Below, in pieces: positions 9,379-17,549 of a stretch of DNA of 64,000 bases; the first letter of the stretch is position 1, and each line of letters begins with the position of its first letter. Source of the stretch: Streptomyces sp. LUP47B. Lineage in GTDB: Bacteria; Actinomycetota; Actinomycetes; Streptomycetales; Streptomycetaceae. Position numbers and translations under genes: made by a program. Under the pieces are notes generated by a model. The model ran no database searches and was not told the origin of the DNA. It saw only the letters and a program-made list of their open reading frames with translations. The stretch spans positions 150,794 through 214,793 of the forward strand of contig NZ_MJAH01000010.1 of the NCBI RefSeq assembly GCF_001746295.1, read 5' to 3'.

Positions 9379-10436
9379 GGGCCGATCCTTCCATGCATCC
9401 GAAAAATACGGTCGTACGCGGCGGCCAACAGCTCCGGGTCGTGCCTCGGGGTCCCGTCGGGCCGGGCCACCGGCGCCAGCTCGACCGCGGCGCCGAACCG
9501 CTTGGCGGCATCGGTCAGGGAATCGCGGTCGGGCACGGCGGCCTGGTCGGCCAGCACCACGTCCAGGGCGAGTTTAGGGGCGTGTCGTCCCAAAACCTCC
9601 AAATGACGCTGCGGGGAGAAGCCATCGGTTTCTCCCGGCTGCGGTGCGAGGTTCAGGGAGAGTACCCGGCGCGCCTTCGTCTCGGTGAGGGCGTCCAGGA
9701 GTTCGGGCACCAGCAGATGCGGGATGACCGAGGAGAACCACGAGCCCGGTCCGAGGACCACCCAGTCCGCGTCCCGGACCGCCTCCACCGCCTCGGGGAC
9801 CGCGGGCGGGTCGGGCGGCACGACGTGCACCGACTGCACCTCGCCCGGGGTCAGGGCCACGGTCGCCTGTCCCCGTACGGTCTCCACGTCCTCGGGCCGG
9901 TCCGGGTCGTGCCCCTTGACCAGGGCCTGGAGCTCCAGGGGTACGGCGGACATGGGCAGCACGCGTCCGTGTGCGCCGAGGAGTCTGCCGACCAGGTCGA
10001 GGGCCTGGACATGGTCGCCGAGCTGCTCCCACAGGGCGACGATGAGCAGGTTGCCGACCGCGTGTTCGTGCAGGTCGCCCTTGGACTGGAAGCGGTGCTG
10101 GATGACCCGGGCCCAGGTCTGGCCCCAGTCGTCGTCGCCGCACAGCGCGGCCAGCGCCTTGCGCAGGTCGCCGGGCGGCAGGACGCCCAGCTCGTCGCGC
10201 AGGCGCCCACTGGAGCCGCCGTCGTCGGCCACGGTGACGACGGCGGTGAGGTCGCCGGTGATCCGGCGCAGTGCGGCGAGTGAGGCGGACAGGCCCATGC
10301 CGCCGCCGAGCGCGACCACCTTGGGCTGGGCGCCGCGCCGACGGGGTCTTGCCCCCCTGGCCTCGACGGGCCGGGTCGCGCGCCCTTCGGGAACGACCCT
10401 GCGCAGCCTGCTCAGCCGCGGACTACGTGCGGTCAT
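9369..10436 (-). CDS. YvcK/CofD-like family protein (putative gluconeogenesis factor)
   Basis: UDP-sugar-binding protein family related to 2-phospho-L-lactate transferase (CofD). In other bacteria YvcK is needed for growth on gluconeogenic carbon sources and for cell-wall homeostasis. The 355 residues contain the nucleotide-binding opening VVALGGGMGLSASLAALRRI, VTVADDGGSSGRLRDELGV, and WVVLGPGSWFSSVIPHLLVP. The first 30 or so residues are basic and poorly conserved-looking, so translation may begin later. Overlaps are 4 nt with rapZ upstream and up to 10 nt with whiA downstream, indicating translational coupling. Function in this organism is inferred from the family. Confidence 0.92.
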   Translation of the reverse strand: MTARSPRLSRLRRVVPEGRATRPVEARGARPRRRGAQPKVVALGGGMGLSASLAALRRITGDLTAVVTVADDGGSSGRLRDELGVLPPGDLRKALAALCGDDDWGQTWARVIQHRFQSKGDLHEHAVGNLLIVALWEQLGDHVQALDLVGRLLGAHGRVLPMSAVPLELQALVKGHDPDRPEDVETVRGQATVALTPGEVQSVHVVPPDPPAVPEAVEAVRDADWVVLGPGSWFSSVIPHLLVPELLDALTETKARRVLSLNLAPQPGETDGFSPQRHLEVLGRHAPKLALDVVLADQAAVPDRDSLTDAAKRFGAAVELAPVARPDGTPRHDPELLAAAYDRIFRMHGRIGPWR

Positions 10437-11392
10437 TCCCGTCCCATGTCCCGGTGTACGACCACCGTCTCCACACCCTCGGCCGCGAGGCGCGCGGCGA
10501 GCTTCTCCGACGTGGCGACCGAGCGGTGCTTGCCGCCGGTGCAGCCGATGGCGATGGTCACGTACCGCTTGCCCTCGCGGCGGTAGCCGGCCGCGATGAG
10601 GCGCAGCAGCTCGGCGTAGCGGTCGAGGAACTCCTTGGCGCCGGGCTGGTTGAAGACGTACGCCGACACCTCCTCGTTGAGGCCGGTGAAGGGGCGCAGC
10701 TCCGGGACCCAGTGCGGGTTGGGCAGGAACCGCATGTCCGCGACCAGGTCGGCGTCGACCGGGAGACCGTACTTGAAGCCGAAGGACATGACGGTGGCCC
10801 TGAGCTCGGGCTCCTCCTCGCCGGCGAACTGGGCGTCCATCTTGGCGCGCAGCTCGTGCACATTGAGGCTGGAGGTGTCGATGACCAGGTCGGCGTCGCC
10901 GCGCAGCTCGCGCAGAAGCTCGCGCTCGGCGTCGATGCCGTCGACGATGCGGCCGTCACCCTGGAGCGGGTGCGGGCGGCGCACGGACTCGAAGCGGCGC
11001 ACCAGGGCCTCGTCGGAGGACTCCAGGAAGACGATCCGCCGGGTGACGTGCTTGGCCGCCAGGTCGGCGAGGGATTCGCGGAGGTTGTCGAAGAAGCGCC
11101 GGCCGCGGACGTCGACGACCACGGCGATCCGCGCGACGTTGCCCTGGGAGCGGGCGCCGAGCTCCACCATGGTGGGGATCAGCGCGGGCGGGAGGTTGTC
11201 GACGACGAACCAGCCGAGGTCCTCGAGACACTTCGCGGCGGTCGAGCGCCCGGCGCCGGACATCCCGGAGATGATCACCAGCTCGGGGATGGCCGCCTCG
11301 GGAACTCCGGCCGCGTCGGCGGGCGCGCCCGCACTCGCCTGTGCGTCCTCTGCGCCCTGGTCCTGTTGTTCTTCGTGCTCGTTCACATTCAT
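10433..11392 (-). CDS. rapZ: RapZ-family RNase adapter / nucleotide-binding protein
   Basis: P-loop protein of the RapZ (YvcJ) family. In Escherichia coli RapZ delivers the small RNA GlmZ to RNase E; the Streptomyces role is not established. The 319 residues start with an acidic, glutamine-rich leader of about 35 residues (MNVNEHEEQQDQGAEDAQAS), then the Walker A motif IISGMSGAGRSTAAKCLEDL. The C-terminal domain carries IGCTGGKHRSVATSEKLA, the family's metabolite-binding motif. It overlaps uvrC by 4 nt (11389-11392) and yvcK by 4 nt, the conserved rapZ-yvcK-whiA arrangement of Gram-positive bacteria. Confidence 0.93.
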   Translation of the reverse strand: MNVNEHEEQQDQGAEDAQASAGAPADAAGVPEAAIPELVIISGMSGAGRSTAAKCLEDLGWFVVDNLPPALIPTMVELGARSQGNVARIAVVVDVRGRRFFDNLRESLADLAAKHVTRRIVFLESSDEALVRRFESVRRPHPLQGDGRIVDGIDAERELLRELRGDADLVIDTSSLNVHELRAKMDAQFAGEEEPELRATVMSFGFKYGLPVDADLVADMRFLPNPHWVPELRPFTGLNEEVSAYVFNQPGAKEFLDRYAELLRLIAAGYRREGKRYVTIAIGCTGGKHRSVATSEKLAARLAAEGVETVVVHRDMGRE

Positions 11393-13443
11393 GTCTCCTG
11401 CCCCCGTCGTTCGTCCGGGGCACCCGCCGTCACGGGTTCCCCACCGGAACCCGTGGTGCCGGGTTCCTCCTCATCCATGATCTCTCCAGTCGCCGTGTTG
11501 ACGGCGGGCGCGGCCGGGGCCGCCTGGGCGAGGGCCACGGCGATCGTCTCGGCCGTCTTGCGGCCTATGCCGGGGACCTCGCAGATCTGGTCGATGGTGG
11601 CGGATCGTAGTTTCTTCAAGGACCCGAAATGTTTCAGCAGGGCCTGCTTGCGCGTGTCCCCGAGCCCGGGGACGTCGTCGAGCGGGCTCGACCGGAAGCG
11701 CTGGGCCCGCTTGGTGCGCTGGTAGGTGATCGCGAAGCGGTGGGCCTCGTCACGGACCCGCTGCAGAAGGTACAGGCCTTCGCTGGTGCGGGGCAGCACG
11801 ACCGGGTCGTCGTCGTCCGGCAGCCAGACCTCCTCCAGGCGCTTGGCGAGGCCGCAGACGGCGATGTCGTCGATGCCGAGCTCGTCCAGGGCCTTCTTGG
11901 CGGCGGCGACCTGGGGCTGTCCGCCGTCGACGACGACGAGCTGGGGCGGGTAGGCGAACTTCTTGGGGCGGCCGTCGTCGTCCTTGAGGCCGCTCTCGGT
12001 GGTGCCCTCCTCAGGAAGGTCGTCCACCCACTCGCCCGTCTTCTCCTTCTCGGCGAGATAGCGCCGGAACCGGCGGGAGATCACCTCGTGCATGGACCGG
12101 ACGTCGTCCTGCCCGGCGAAGCCCTTGATCTGGAAACGGCGGTACTCGCTCTTGCGCTGGAGTCCGTCCTCGAAGACGACCATGGAGGCGACCACGTCGT
12201 CGCCCTGGAGGTGGGAGATGTCGTAGCACTCGATCCGCAGGGGCGCGCTGTCCAGGTCGAGGGCCTCGGCGATCTCCTCCAGGGCACGCGAGCGCGTGGT
12301 CAGGTCGGAGGCGCGCTTGGTCTTGTGCAGGCCGAGCGCCTGGAGGGCGTTGCGCTGCACGGTCTCCATGAGGGCCTTCTTGTCGCCGCGCTGCGGGATG
12401 CGCAGGGAGACAGCCGAGCCGCGGCGCTCGGTCAGCCACTCCTGGACCGGCTCGACCGGGTCGGGCAGGGCCGGGACGAGGACCTCCTTGGGGACCGAGT
12501 CGCCCTTCTCCTCGCCGTAGAGCTGCTGCAGGGCATGCTCGACGAGGGCGCCGGTGGTGATCTCCTCGACCTTGTCGGTGACCCAGCCGCGCTGGCCCCG
12601 GACCCGTCCGCCGCGCACGTGGAAGATCTGGACAGCGGCCTCCAGCTCGTCCTCGGCGACCGCGATCAGGTCGGCGTCGGTCGCGTCGGCGAGCACCACC
12701 GCGCTCTTTTCCATGGCCTTCTTCAGGGCCCCGATGTCGTCGCGCAGGCGAGCCGCCCGCTCGTACTCCATCTCCTCGGCCGCGTCCTTCATCTGCTGCT
12801 CGAGACGGCGGATGTAGGTGCCGGTACGGCCGGCCATGAAGTCGCAGAAGTCCTCGGCCAGGTCGCGGTGTTCGTCGGCGGAGACGCGGTCGACACAGGG
12901 CGCCGAGCACTTGCCGATGTAGCCGAGGAGGCAGGGGCGGCCGGTGCGGGCGGCGTTCTTGAAGACGCCGGCGGAGCAGGTGCGGACCGGGAAGACGCGC
13001 AGGAGGAGGTCGACGGTGTCGCGGATCGCCCACGCGTGCCCGTACGGCCCGAAGTACCTGACGCCCTTGCGCTTCTGGCCGCGCATCACCTGCACGCGCG
13101 GGAATTCCTCGTTCATCGTCACCGCGAGGTACGGGTAGCTCTTGTCGTCGCGGTACTTGACGTTGAACCGGGGGTCGAACTCCTTGATCCAGGAGTACTC
13201 CAGCTGGAGGGCCTCGACCTCCGTGGACACCACCGTCCACTCCACGGACGCGGCCGTGGTCACCATGGTGCGGGTGCGGGGGTGCAGGCTCGCCAGGTCC
13301 TGGAAGTAGTTCGCCAGGCGCTGGCGCAGGCTTTTCGCCTTTCCGACGTAGATCACCCGGCGGTGCTCGTCGCGGAACCTGTACACCCCGGGAGTGTCCG
13401 GGATCTCCCCTGGTTTGGGGCGGTAGCTGGAGGGGTCGGCCAT
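11389..13443 (-). CDS. uvrC: Excinuclease ABC subunit C
   Basis: Makes the incisions on both sides of DNA lesions in UvrABC nucleotide excision repair. The 684 residues show, in order, the GIY-YIG nuclease domain (GVYRFRDEHRRVIYVGKAKS, residues about 18-100), a UvrB-interacting UVR motif around residues 215-250 (RLEQQMKDAAEEMEYERAAR), the RNase H-like endonuclease domain (RIECYDISHLQGDDVVASMV and VVVDGGQPQVAAA), and C-terminal helix-hairpin-helix repeats (LDDVPGLGDTRKQALLKHFG, ICEVPGIGRKTAETIA). The tail after the HhH repeats is acidic and then basic (DEEEPGTTGSGG). First gene of the operon. The other two subunits are also in this window. Confidence 0.97.
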   Translation of the reverse strand: MADPSSYRPKPGEIPDTPGVYRFRDEHRRVIYVGKAKSLRQRLANYFQDLASLHPRTRTMVTTAASVEWTVVSTEVEALQLEYSWIKEFDPRFNVKYRDDKSYPYLAVTMNEEFPRVQVMRGQKRKGVRYFGPYGHAWAIRDTVDLLLRVFPVRTCSAGVFKNAARTGRPCLLGYIGKCSAPCVDRVSADEHRDLAEDFCDFMAGRTGTYIRRLEQQMKDAAEEMEYERAARLRDDIGALKKAMEKSAVVLADATDADLIAVAEDELEAAVQIFHVRGGRVRGQRGWVTDKVEEITTGALVEHALQQLYGEEKGDSVPKEVLVPALPDPVEPVQEWLTERRGSAVSLRIPQRGDKKALMETVQRNALQALGLHKTKRASDLTTRSRALEEIAEALDLDSAPLRIECYDISHLQGDDVVASMVVFEDGLQRKSEYRRFQIKGFAGQDDVRSMHEVISRRFRRYLAEKEKTGEWVDDLPEEGTTESGLKDDDGRPKKFAYPPQLVVVDGGQPQVAAAKKALDELGIDDIAVCGLAKRLEEVWLPDDDDPVVLPRTSEGLYLLQRVRDEAHRFAITYQRTKRAQRFRSSPLDDVPGLGDTRKQALLKHFGSLKKLRSATIDQICEVPGIGRKTAETIAVALAQAAPAAPAVNTATGEIMDEEEPGTTGSGGEPVTAGAPDERRGQET

Positions 13444-13571
13444 GTCTCACACCCTACTGGCGAGGGCTGACACTCCGGTGAGCCTGTGGACAACGGGCAG
13501 GGTCTGTCGGGCGGATCCTGACGGAGAGGCCGGGTCAGCGGCCTGTCCGGACGCGGGCGTACCCGGCGGGG

Positions 13572-13930
13572 GTGCCGGCCTCGACGATCACGCTGGACCT
13601 GACCGACCGCGCGGAGTCTGCTGGAACGCGACGGGATATGTCGTCCGCGTCGCACTGTCGGGTACCGAGGCTCTCGCACGGGCCGCGGAGCTGACCACGG
13701 ACGTCGTCCTGGTCGATCTCGACCTCGACGGCGAGAGCGGATTCGACGTCGGGGTGGAGCTGGCCCGCAGTGTCTCCTGCGTCATCATCCTGATCTCCAC
13801 GCACGCGCTGGACGATGTCCAGGAGCTGGTCGCCGGCAGTCCGGCGCGCGGCTTTCTGCCCAAGTCGGCGCTGTCGGCGCGGGCGATCAGGGAGTTGCTG
13901 GGCGGCGACGGGGAGGCCCTGCCGACCTGA
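13572..13930 (+). pseudogene. Decayed response-regulator receiver domain
   Basis: From about 13655 the plus strand reads as the second half of a CheY-like receiver: GYVVRVALSGTEALARAAEL, the phospho-acceptor strand DVVLVDLDLDGESG, VIILISTHALDDVQELV, and the conserved lysine in GFLPKSAL, ending at 13930. The expected N-terminal part is broken: the acidic pocket (DDHAG, near 13586) is in the same frame, but the helix ARSLLERDG between them (about 13612-13638) is one frame away. One base lost and one gained would restore a continuous domain. The strand upstream of the DD pair also looks shortened around the repeated CGACGATC. A GTG at 13572 is the likeliest ancestral start. No output domain follows. 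Confidence 0.6.
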
Positions 13931-14143
13931 AACGGAGGGGCCGCCGTCCGGCCGGGAGTGCGCCATCGTTCGGCGACAGGTGTTGTCGGGACTTGGTCAA
14001 CACGCTTCAATGCGGAGGAACTCGGGGCCGGGAACGACGGCGTACGGATGTGAAGCCTCCTTTCGGCACTGCCGCGGACAGCCCCGACGCACCCTCACGA
14101 ACGGCCTGACCAGCCGCCCGGACCTGTACAGAAAGGCCCCTGC

Positions 14144-15100
14144 ATGCCGCACGCCACACAGCACGCGGACGTCGCGACCGTCGCCGACGCGGAACTGGAC
14201 ACGGCCCTGCGAGGCGGCCCCTTCCACGTCGCACTGCGCGCCGCGATCGCCGCCCGGGGGCTGCCGCTGCAGCGCGTCCAGCACCATCTGACGCGGTACG
14301 GGGTCAGGGTGGGCGTCACCAGCCTGAGTTACTGGCAGCAGGGTGCCCGGCGCCCGCAGCGTCCCGAGTCGCTGCGGGCCGTACGGGCGCTGGAGGAGAT
14401 CCTGCAGCTGCCGGAGGAGTCGCTGATCCGGCTGCTCGCCGAGCACGACGACCGGTCGGGCGCCGTGCAGCCCGCGGCCCGTTCCTACCGCTCCCTCCTC
14501 GCGGCCTCGGACGTCCTCGTACAGCTGCTGGGCGAGCTGGACTCGCCGCCCGACGGGGGGCTGCACACTCTCGGCCACCACGAGCGAATAGACATAGGGG
14601 CGCGCCGCGAGCTGCGCGGCCGCGAGTCGCACCACATCGTGCGCGCCCACCGTGACGGCGTAGACCGTTTCATGGCCGTCCACCACGGCGACCCGGGGTG
14701 CAGGCCGGAGCTCATGACCGTGCACGCCCTGGAGAACTGCCGTACGGGACGCGTCCGTTCGCACCACGACACGGGGGTGCTCGTCGCCGAGCTGCTCCTC
14801 GACGCCAGGCTGCGCGCGGGTGACACCTTCCTGTTCCGCTACGGCGTCGAGGACGGCACGGCCGGAGTGTCCCGCGAGTACGTCCGCGGCTTCGGCTCAC
14901 CGGGCGGCCAGTACGCGCTCCAGGTCCGCTTCGACGCGAACGCCCTGCCCCTGCGCTGCCACCGCTTCGCCCAGCACTCCCCCGCAGCCCCCCGCAGCGG
15001 CCGCCAGGAACTGGCCCTCACCGGCCACCACCACTCGGTGCACCTCGTCGAGCAGCGGGTGCGATCGGGGGTCGTGGGGATCGGGTGGGACTGGGAGTGA
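14144..15100 (+). CDS. Conserved hypothetical protein with HTH-like N-terminus
   Basis: A 318-residue cytoplasmic protein without a recognised enzyme motif. Residues 20-95 (FHVALRAAIAARGLPLQRVQ, then SLSYWQQGARRPQRPESLRA VRALEEILQLP) have the layout of an XRE-type helix-turn-helix: a short helix pair, a recognition-like segment, and a helix that reads like the end of a lambda-repressor fold. The rest, rich in histidine and arginine, shows no membrane segment and may be a ligand or effector domain. I do not recognise a family. It is monocistronic between the decayed receiver gene and the lacI-type gene. A transcriptional role is possible but not proven. Confidence 0.6.
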   Translation: MPHATQHADVATVADAELDTALRGGPFHVALRAAIAARGLPLQRVQHHLTRYGVRVGVTSLSYWQQGARRPQRPESLRAVRALEEILQLPEESLIRLLAEHDDRSGAVQPAARSYRSLLAASDVLVQLLGELDSPPDGGLHTLGHHERIDIGARRELRGRESHHIVRAHRDGVDRFMAVHHGDPGCRPELMTVHALENCRTGRVRSHHDTGVLVAELLLDARLRAGDTFLFRYGVEDGTAGVSREYVRGFGSPGGQYALQVRFDANALPLRCHRFAQHSPAAPRSGRQELALTGHHHSVHLVEQRVRSGVVGIGWDWE

Positions 15101-15127
15101 GCGGGGCGCCGTCAGGTCGGTGACTGC

Positions 15128-15155
15128 ACGTAAACGCTTGCGCAATCGTTTACGT
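15128..15155. promoter_or_regulatory. Palindromic operator upstream of the LacI-family gene
   Basis: A 28-bp near-perfect dyad: 9-bp arms ACGTAAACG (15128-15136) and CGTTTACGT (15147-15155) around the self-complementary core TTGCGCAA (15138-15145). The AAACG...CGTTT arms and central CG step are typical of LacI/GalR-family operators. It lies about 80 bp before the regulator's start, so it probably mediates autoregulation of the regulator-kinase operon. Confidence 0.8.
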
Positions 15156-15235
15156 CCGCTGTCGAATGGGATACCTTCCGGGCCGTGGGCCGCCGTTCCG
15201 GTGCCCCCTGGGCGTCCTTGTGGGAGGGGAACCCG

Positions 15236-16456
15236 ATGCCGACCATGGCCGACGTGGCACGCAGCGCGGGTGTGTCCGTGGCGACCGTCTCGCACGTCCT
15301 CAACGGCACCCGGCCGGTCCTGCCCCACACCCGCCAGGCCGTGCTGGACGCCGTCGACGAGCTCGGCTACACCCCCAACACCCTCGCCCGCTCCCTGGTG
15401 ACCTCCCGCACCCGCTCCATCGGGCTCGCGGTGTCGGCGATCAGCAACCCGTACTTCACGGAGATTCTCCAGGGCGTCGAGGCGGGTGCGCTGGAACACG
15501 GCTACAGCCTGCTCATCGCCGATCCGCACGACGACCCCGACCACGAGTGCAAGGTCGTCCAGCTGCTGCACGAGAGGCGCGTGGACGGCATGATCGTCGC
15601 GCCGTCGGCGGACCCGCGCGAGCTCGTCTCCTATCTCGGGCGCCACCGGGTCCCGACGGTGTTCCTCGACCGGGTGATCGACGGAGTGATCGACGGTGTG
15701 ACCGGTACGGTCGGCGGTGCGGTCGGCGGAGTGACCGAAGGTGTGGTCGGCGGAGTGACCGAGGGTGTGGTCGAGGACCCGGCGGGCGGCCCGCAGCGGT
15801 TCGACCAGGTCTGCGCCGAGAACACCGGGCCGATGGCGCGGCTGGTCACCCATCTCGCCGGACTCGGCCACCGGCGCATCGGCCTGGTGGCGGGCCGGCC
15901 CGGGCTGAGCACCACCGCCGAACGGATCACCGGATACCGCCAGGGCCTCACCACCACCCGTCTCCCCTACGACGACGACCTCGTCGTCCACGGCGACTCC
16001 GAGTCGGCCGGAGCCGAACGGGCCACCGCCGCCCTGCTCTCCCTCGCCGCACCGCCCACCGCCCTCGTCACCGCCAACAACGCCATGACCATCGGCGCGC
16101 TGCGCGCCCTGCGGGACCGCGGTCTGTCGGTACCGGACGACCTCGCCCTGTGCTGCTTCGACGACTTCGCCTGGGCCGACCTGTTCTCGCCCCGGCTCAC
16201 CGCGATCGCCCAGCCCAGCAGGGAGATCGGCGCACAGGCGGTCCGTGTGCTCCTGGAACGCCTCGCCGCGCCGGACCGGCCCGCCCGGACCGTGCGCCTC
16301 GACTGCACGTTCGTCCACCGCACGTCGTGCGGTTGTCCCGACTCCGGGGAGCGGGGGCGGTCATCGCGGTCGTCCCAGTCCTTCCAGACCTCCCAGACCT
16401 CCCATCCCTCTCAGCCTTCCCAGCCCTCGCAGTTCGAGAAAGGAAACGTCTCGTGA
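15236..16456 (+). CDS. LacI-family transcriptional regulator with a repeat insertion
   Basis: Sugar-responsive repressor. The start ATG at 15236 has GGAGGGG 6 nt upstream. Residues 4-60 form the LacI HTH and hinge (MADVARSAGVSVATVSHVLN, ARSLVTSRTRSIGLAVSA), followed by the periplasmic-binding-like effector domain (GHRRIGLVAGRPGLSTTAER, DDLALCCFDDFAWADLF). Two oddities make it 406 residues instead of about 340. First, an insertion near residues 147-183 is made of VIDGV and VGGVTEGV repeats (DNA repeat at 15722-15769), between VPTVFLDR and the next strand. Second, a Ser/Gln/Pro-rich tail follows the normal end (SCGCPDSGE). Its stop overlaps the GTG of the kinase gene, so the two are coupled and the kinase's sugar is the likely inducer. 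Confidence 0.92.
   Translation: MPTMADVARSAGVSVATVSHVLNGTRPVLPHTRQAVLDAVDELGYTPNTLARSLVTSRTRSIGLAVSAISNPYFTEILQGVEAGALEHGYSLLIADPHDDPDHECKVVQLLHERRVDGMIVAPSADPRELVSYLGRHRVPTVFLDRVIDGVIDGVTGTVGGAVGGVTEGVVGGVTEGVVEDPAGGPQRFDQVCAENTGPMARLVTHLAGLGHRRIGLVAGRPGLSTTAERITGYRQGLTTTRLPYDDDLVVHGDSESAGAERATAALLSLAAPPTALVTANNAMTIGALRALRDRGLSVPDDLALCCFDDFAWADLFSPRLTAIAQPSREIGAQAVRVLLERLAAPDRPARTVRLDCTFVHRTSCGCPDSGERGRSSRSSQSFQTSQTSHPSQPSQPSQFEKGNVS
15722..15769 (+). repeat. 24-bp tandem duplication inside the LacI-family gene
   Basis: Two adjacent 24-bp units (15722-15745 and 15746-15769) differ at one base and encode VGGVTEGV twice. Shorter related units (GTGATCGACGG, twice) precede them from 15674. The unit length is a multiple of three, so copy-number change would keep the frame. 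Confidence 0.9.
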
Positions 16457-17364
16457 TCGTCGTCGCCGGTGAGGCCCTGATCGACCTGGTACCGCAGGGC
16501 AGGGGCGCCCTCGCGAGCCTCACGCCGGCGCTCGGCGGTGGTCCCTACAACACCGCCGTGGCCCTGGGCCGGCTCGGCTCCCCCACCGCCTTCTGCTCCC
16601 GCACCTCGCTCGACGCCTTCGGGGAGGCCCTGCTCGACGGGCTGCGGGAGGCCGGGGTGGACGTGTCCCCCGTGCAGCGCGGTGCGGAACCCACCACGCT
16701 CGCCGTCGCCACGATCGACACCAAGGGCTCAGCCGCCTACTCCTTCTACGTCGACGGCACCGCCGACCGCCTCTTCGCCGCCCCCGCCGCACTCCCCGCC
16801 GACACGCGTGCGGTGTCCTTCGGCACCTGCTCGCTCGTCCTGGAACCGGGGGCGAGCGCCTACGAGGAACTGCTGCGGACCGCGGCGGCGCAGGGTGTGT
16901 TCACCGCCCTCGACCCGAACATCCGTGCCGGGCTGATCCCCGACGCGGACGCCTACCGGGCCCGCTTCAAGAGCTGGCTGCCGTCGGTCTCGCTGCTCAA
17001 GCTCTCCGAGGAGGACGCGCTGTGGCTGGGCGGCACCCCTCGCGAGTGGCTGGCCTCGGGGCCCTCGGCCGTCGTGGTCACCCATGGCGGTGACGGGCTG
17101 ACCGTGTTCACGCGGGACGGGGCGGTGCTTGCCGTGCCGGGCGAGAAGGTCGACGTCGTGGACACCATCGGCGCCGGCGACACCGTGAACGCGGCCCTGC
17201 TGCACGGCCTGGGCGCCCTCGACGCGCTGTCCCCGGCGGCGCTCGCGGATTTGGGCGTCGAGGACTGGACCCGGCTGCTGCGGTTCGCGGCACGCGCGGC
17301 CGCGATCACCTGCTCACGGGCGGGGGCGCAGCCGCCGTACGCGTCCGAACTCGGCGGACTGTAG
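16453..17364 (+). CDS. PfkB-family carbohydrate kinase (fructokinase-like)
   Basis: ATP-dependent sugar kinase of the ribokinase fold. The GTG start at 16453 overlaps the regulator's TGA (GTGA), with AAAGGA upstream. The 303 residues open with VIVVAGEALIDLVPQG and the sugar-binding GGGPYNTAVALGRLG. The second PfkB signature DTIGAGDTVNAALLHGLG contains the catalytic aspartate. The AGEALIDL opening and length resemble fructokinases, but substrate cannot be settled from sequence. The coupled LacI-type regulator implies induction by a sugar; no transporter is adjacent, so uptake must be encoded elsewhere. Confidence 0.88.
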   Translation: MIVVAGEALIDLVPQGRGALASLTPALGGGPYNTAVALGRLGSPTAFCSRTSLDAFGEALLDGLREAGVDVSPVQRGAEPTTLAVATIDTKGSAAYSFYVDGTADRLFAAPAALPADTRAVSFGTCSLVLEPGASAYEELLRTAAAQGVFTALDPNIRAGLIPDADAYRARFKSWLPSVSLLKLSEEDALWLGGTPREWLASGPSAVVVTHGGDGLTVFTRDGAVLAVPGEKVDVVDTIGAGDTVNAALLHGLGALDALSPAALADLGVEDWTRLLRFAARAAAITCSRAGAQPPYASELGGL

Positions 17365-17465
17365 GCACTGACGAGACCCGTATCGGTCGGCGCGGGGCGG
17401 TACGTCGGCCCAGGGGCTGGCGACGGAGTAGCGCCCGCAGCTCGACGAACTGGGCGCGCCGGAAC

Positions 17466-17504
17466 GAGCGGTGCCCCGCGGGGAGTTCCCGCGGGGCACC
17501 GCTC
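17466..17504. terminator. Bidirectional terminator between the sugar kinase and uvrA
   Basis: Perfect 17-bp arms 17466-17482 and 17488-17504 with the 5-nt loop GAGTT, lying between two convergent genes (stops at 17364 and 17550). It can serve both strands. Confidence 0.9.
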
Positions 17505-17549
17505 GCTGCGTGTCTTCTCCGGATGTGCTCGGCCCGCCGGTCCGGTGTC

